NCBI GenBank assembly: GCA_003641795.1
Contig: QNAP01000067.1
Location: forward strand, 1-8,426
From: Thermotogae bacterium
GTDB taxonomy: Bacteria > Thermotogota > Thermotogae > UBA12178
Direction: 5' to 3'
DNA: 8,426 nucleotides
Shown here one piece after another: positions 5,946 through 8,426 of this stretch. The notes below the pieces were generated by a model. The model worked only from the letters and a program-made list of their open reading frames with translations. It did not search any database and was not told the origin of the DNA. The position numbers and the translations under genes are program-made. Within the stretch, counting starts at the first letter, position 1. Every line of letters starts with the position of its first letter.

Positions 5946-7273
5946 CGCCTACGTCTTCTCCGAAAGAGAACGAGAACTGGCGAACCGATGAAAGGGTCCA
6001 CATAGCGTCTGATAGCGTTTTCGAGGGTCCTTTCAACAGCTGAATTGGCCAATCTCGGGTCGTTGCAAAAAGCCACAAACGTCGGTGGTCTGGTAGATGA
6101 CTGGGTGACGTAATAGACCTTAAACGAACCCTTCTTGGATCTTGGAAGTGGTACAACAGTCAGCACTCGCTCCATAACCGCGTTGAGCACGCTGGTGCTG
6201 ACTCGCCGCATAAAAGATGCGCAGGACTGGTCTATCGCTTGCATCAAGGTGGATATACCATTACCATCGACAGCACTGGTGAAGACCACAGGACTGTACG
6301 AAATGAATCGAAGCTTTGTGGTGTAGGCTTGCCTGAGTTCTTCTATTCTCTCCAGATCGATAAGATCCACTTTGTTGAAAACCACCACGGAGGCTTTGCG
6401 TTTCCGTTGCACCAAGGAAGCCAAACGCTGATCCTGATGCGTTATCCCTACAGTAGCGTCTACCACTATCACGGCGATGTCGGATCGTTCTAACGCTCGG
6501 ATCGCCCGCAGATTTCCATAACTCTCCACGGTCTTCATTTCCACCCTCGCGGGTCTCCGAAGACCTGCTGTGTCCACGAAAAGATAGCGTTTCCCATCGA
6601 GCTCCACAAGCTCATCGACGGTATCCCGAGTTGTTCCAGGCACTTCGGTGACGAGCGATCTTTCCATCCCAAGAATGGCATTGAATATCGACGATTTCCC
6701 TGCGTTTGGCTTACCCAGTATGGCAACTTTCACAGCCGTTTCTTCATCTGCAGGTTCGTCGAACTCGACCTCAAGCTCCACAAGTTTTTCGATCACGCGC
6801 TCGAGAAGTTGTCCAACGCCAATATTGTGTTCTGCCGATACGGGTATGGGGTCACCGAAGCCAAGTTTGTACGTTTCCGGCAGTACGTTCCTCTCATATT
6901 TTTCCCTGTTCTCGGTCTTGTTTGCTACAAGCAGTATGGGAACATTGACCTTCCTCAAGGTCTGGGCAACATCCTCATCCCACGGTGTTATTCCACCCTG
7001 ACCATCTACCACGAAGAGGAGTAGGTCCGCACTTTTGAGCATCTCCTCTGTCTTTCGTTTCATCTTCCCTTCAAGTTCACTCTGGGGAAGATCGAAGAAG
7101 CCACAGGTATCGACGAGAGTGAAAGTTCCTCTATCACAGCTTACTCGCGCATAAACGATATCCCGGGTAACTCCGGGTTCGTCATCCACTATGTTTCTTC
7201 TCTGACCAGCCAGACGATTGAAGAGCGTGGATTTACCAACGTTAGGCTTACCTACTATCACCACCATTGCCAT
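5942..7273 (-). CDS. der: Ribosome biogenesis GTPase Der (EngA)
   Basis: Der is an essential GTPase with two G domains in tandem that acts in late assembly of the 50S ribosomal subunit. The 443-residue length is normal. First domain: GKPNVGKS (8-15), DTCG (55-58) and NKTE (118-121). Second domain: GKPNAGKS (187-194), GTTRD (213-217), DTAG (234-237) and NKVD (300-303). Residues from about 352 form the KH-like C-terminal domain that contacts rRNA, with RPPTFVAFCNDP (395-406) and the ending GSPVLVLF. The last six residues are all arginine, a basic tail of the sort that helps RNA binding. The NKTE in place of NKxD is unusual in general, but a similar NKAE is what I recall for Thermotoga. AAGGAG lies 10 bases before the ATG. 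The start overlaps the S1 gene by 26 bases. Confidence 0.98.
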   Translation of the reverse strand: MAMVVIVGKPNVGKSTLFNRLAGQRRNIVDDEPGVTRDIVYARVSCDRGTFTLVDTCGFFDLPQSELEGKMKRKTEEMLKSADLLLFVVDGQGGITPWDEDVAQTLRKVNVPILLVANKTENREKYERNVLPETYKLGFGDPIPVSAEHNIGVGQLLERVIEKLVELEVEFDEPADEETAVKVAILGKPNAGKSSIFNAILGMERSLVTEVPGTTRDTVDELVELDGKRYLFVDTAGLRRPARVEMKTVESYGNLRAIRALERSDIAVIVVDATVGITHQDQRLASLVQRKRKASVVVFNKVDLIDLERIEELRQAYTTKLRFISYSPVVFTSAVDGNGISTLMQAIDQSCASFMRRVSTSVLNAVMERVLTVVPLPRSKKGSFKVYYVTQSSTRPPTFVAFCNDPRLANSAVERTLENAIRRYVDPFIGSPVLVLFRRRRRR

Positions 7274-8426
7274 GTGTCATCTTCTCCTTTAGAAGATCAC
7301 CAAGCGTGATCTTCGCTTCCTCTATCTCCTTTTCTTGCATCTTCTCGTATTCGAGCTTTTCCTTTGCAATTTCGAGTTCCCGGATACTCAAAATCAGGTT
7401 TCTTCTGCCCAGTTCGGTTTCAGTGGAAAGTTTCATCACCACCGCTTCCACAACGTCACCAGGTTTGAAAAGCTCTTTGAGATTCCTCTTCAACTCGGTA
7501 CTGGCGTGCGCAGCAGGTATGAATGCTTCTACGTTCCCTTCAACCAGCTCTACTACCACTCCACTGTTGATTACCCTTCTCACAACGGCTTTCACAACGC
7601 TACCACGCTTGAGTTTCTGTGCAAGTTTCTCCCACGGGTTACCTTGAGCTTGTCTCAAGCTGAGTTTTATCCTTCTGTTCACTTTGTCCAAAGAGATCAC
7701 CTTCGCCGAGACACGATCTCCGACCTTGACAACTTCCTCCGGTTCTTCAACGTAGCCCCATGAGAGTTCGCTGAGATGGACGAGGCCACTAACACCATCT
7801 TCCAGTTCGACTATGGCTCCAGTTGGAAGGATTTTCACCACCACACCTTCGTGCACACTACCTTCCGAATAGACCTTTTCGATCCGCTCCCAGGGATCGC
7901 CTTTCACACGCTTGTAACTGAGGGCAATCTTGCGCTCTTTGGGATTCACCTCGAGAACTTCAACCTCAATCGTTTCTCCCACTGAAACGGCTTCGGACAC
8001 GTCCTTTTTGATGTTGCCCCAAAAGACCTCGCTTATGTGAACCAGTCCTTCGACCCCCGGCTCGAGTTCCACGAAGAAACCAAAGGGCACTATCGTTTTG
8101 ACGGTTCCGCTGTATCGTTCTCCAACTCTGTATCTCTCTTCGACACCTTCCCACGGATCGGGGATAAGAGCTTTGGTACTGAGGGTAACCTTCCGTTCTT
8201 CTGGATCCATATCTATGACCTTCGCTCTAACTTTCTGTCTGCGTTTAAAGTGATCCCGCGGGTTTGGGTTTGTCTCCCAATTGATCTCACTTCGAGGTAA
8301 CAATGCGGTGATCTTGTCCGTGAGCTTCACGAAAGCACCGAAATCTTTCACTGACTCAACTGTACCTTCTATCACGGATCCGACTTGAACCGACTCGAAG
8401 AATTTCCTTATTTCTTTCTCTTCCAG
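7248..8426 (-). CDS. S1-domain RNA-binding protein (ribosomal protein S1-like), 5' end cut by window edge
   Basis: The frame is open through the right edge, so the GTG at 8375 is likely an internal valine: 17 more residues precede it, starting LEEKEIRKFFESVQVGS. Four S1 (OB-fold) RNA-binding domains are visible, numbering from that codon: about 1-67, 86-154, 172-240 and 257-332. Domains 1 to 3 are followed by linkers of the pattern [DN]PWE (73-76, 160-163, 247-250), as in ribosomal protein S1, which brings mRNA to the 30S subunit. Domain 2 (FGFFVELEPGVEGLVHISE) and domain 3 (GAIVELEDGVSGLVHLSE) are the most canonical; domain 4 is divergent (VEAFIPAAHAS). A charged, probably helical tail runs from 333 to 375. 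In Thermotogota and some Firmicutes an S1 array is fused behind IspH or follows cmk; whether that holds here lies outside the window, so I leave the symbol blank. Confidence 0.93.
   Translation of the reverse strand: MEEKEIRKFFESVQVGSVIEGTVESVKDFGAFVKLTDKITALLPRSEINWETNPNPRDHFKRRQKVRAKVIDMDPEERKVTLSTKALIPDPWEGVEERYRVGERYSGTVKTIVPFGFFVELEPGVEGLVHISEVFWGNIKKDVSEAVSVGETIEVEVLEVNPKERKIALSYKRVKGDPWERIEKVYSEGSVHEGVVVKILPTGAIVELEDGVSGLVHLSELSWGYVEEPEEVVKVGDRVSAKVISLDKVNRRIKLSLRQAQGNPWEKLAQKLKRGSVVKAVVRRVINSGVVVELVEGNVEAFIPAAHASTELKRNLKELFKPGDVVEAVVMKLSTETELGRRNLILSIRELEIAKEKLEYEKMQEKEIEEAKITLGDLLKEKMTHGNGGDSR

Noticed and set aside
8376..8426. Start of the S1-domain gene at the GTG at 8375
   Set aside because: The frame continues open to the edge with plausible S1-leading residues (FFESVQVGSV), and no ribosome binding site precedes the GTG, so the gene begins outside the window.

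Overview
The window looks like chromosomal DNA of a thermophilic bacterium in or near the Thermotogota. The reasons are gene content and protein style: charged proteins, very tight gene packing, purine-rich ribosome binding sites, and a Der GTPase whose first domain carries DTCG and NKTE as I recall them for Thermotoga relatives. The assignment rests on recalled similarity, not a search. I see no tRNA, rRNA, CRISPR array, transposase or phage gene.

Layout, right to left on the minus strand: a long run of seven genes starts beyond the right edge. It holds an S1-domain protein (5' end cut off), the ribosome-assembly GTPase Der, a dihydropyrimidinase/hydantoinase-like amidohydrolase, the condensin partners ScpA and ScpB, a small membrane phosphoglycosyl transferase, and a 101-residue helix-turn-helix-like protein of unknown role. 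Neighbours overlap by 4 to 26 bases or, in one case, are 4 bases apart, so this reads as one translationally coupled operon.

The only real gap (about 150 bases, 2323-2471) carries three short inverted repeats and a good minus-strand promoter. It drives a second, two-gene unit: a stand-alone protein like the reactivation domain of B12-dependent methionine synthase, overlapping a 353-residue protein that I read as a highly divergent sliding clamp (DnaN-like). On the plus strand the left edge holds most of dprA, the single-strand DNA-binding RecA loader of natural transformation. It converges on the clamp-like gene with no spacer: the two stop codons abut as TGATCA.

Most of the window is ordinary core machinery for translation, ribosome assembly and chromosome segregation. 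The part that deserves attention is the clamp-like gene, its odd pairing with a methionine synthase reactivation-type protein, and its position facing dprA. Less strong points are the amidohydrolase and phosphoglycosyl transferase embedded in the housekeeping operon, and the unknown small protein.
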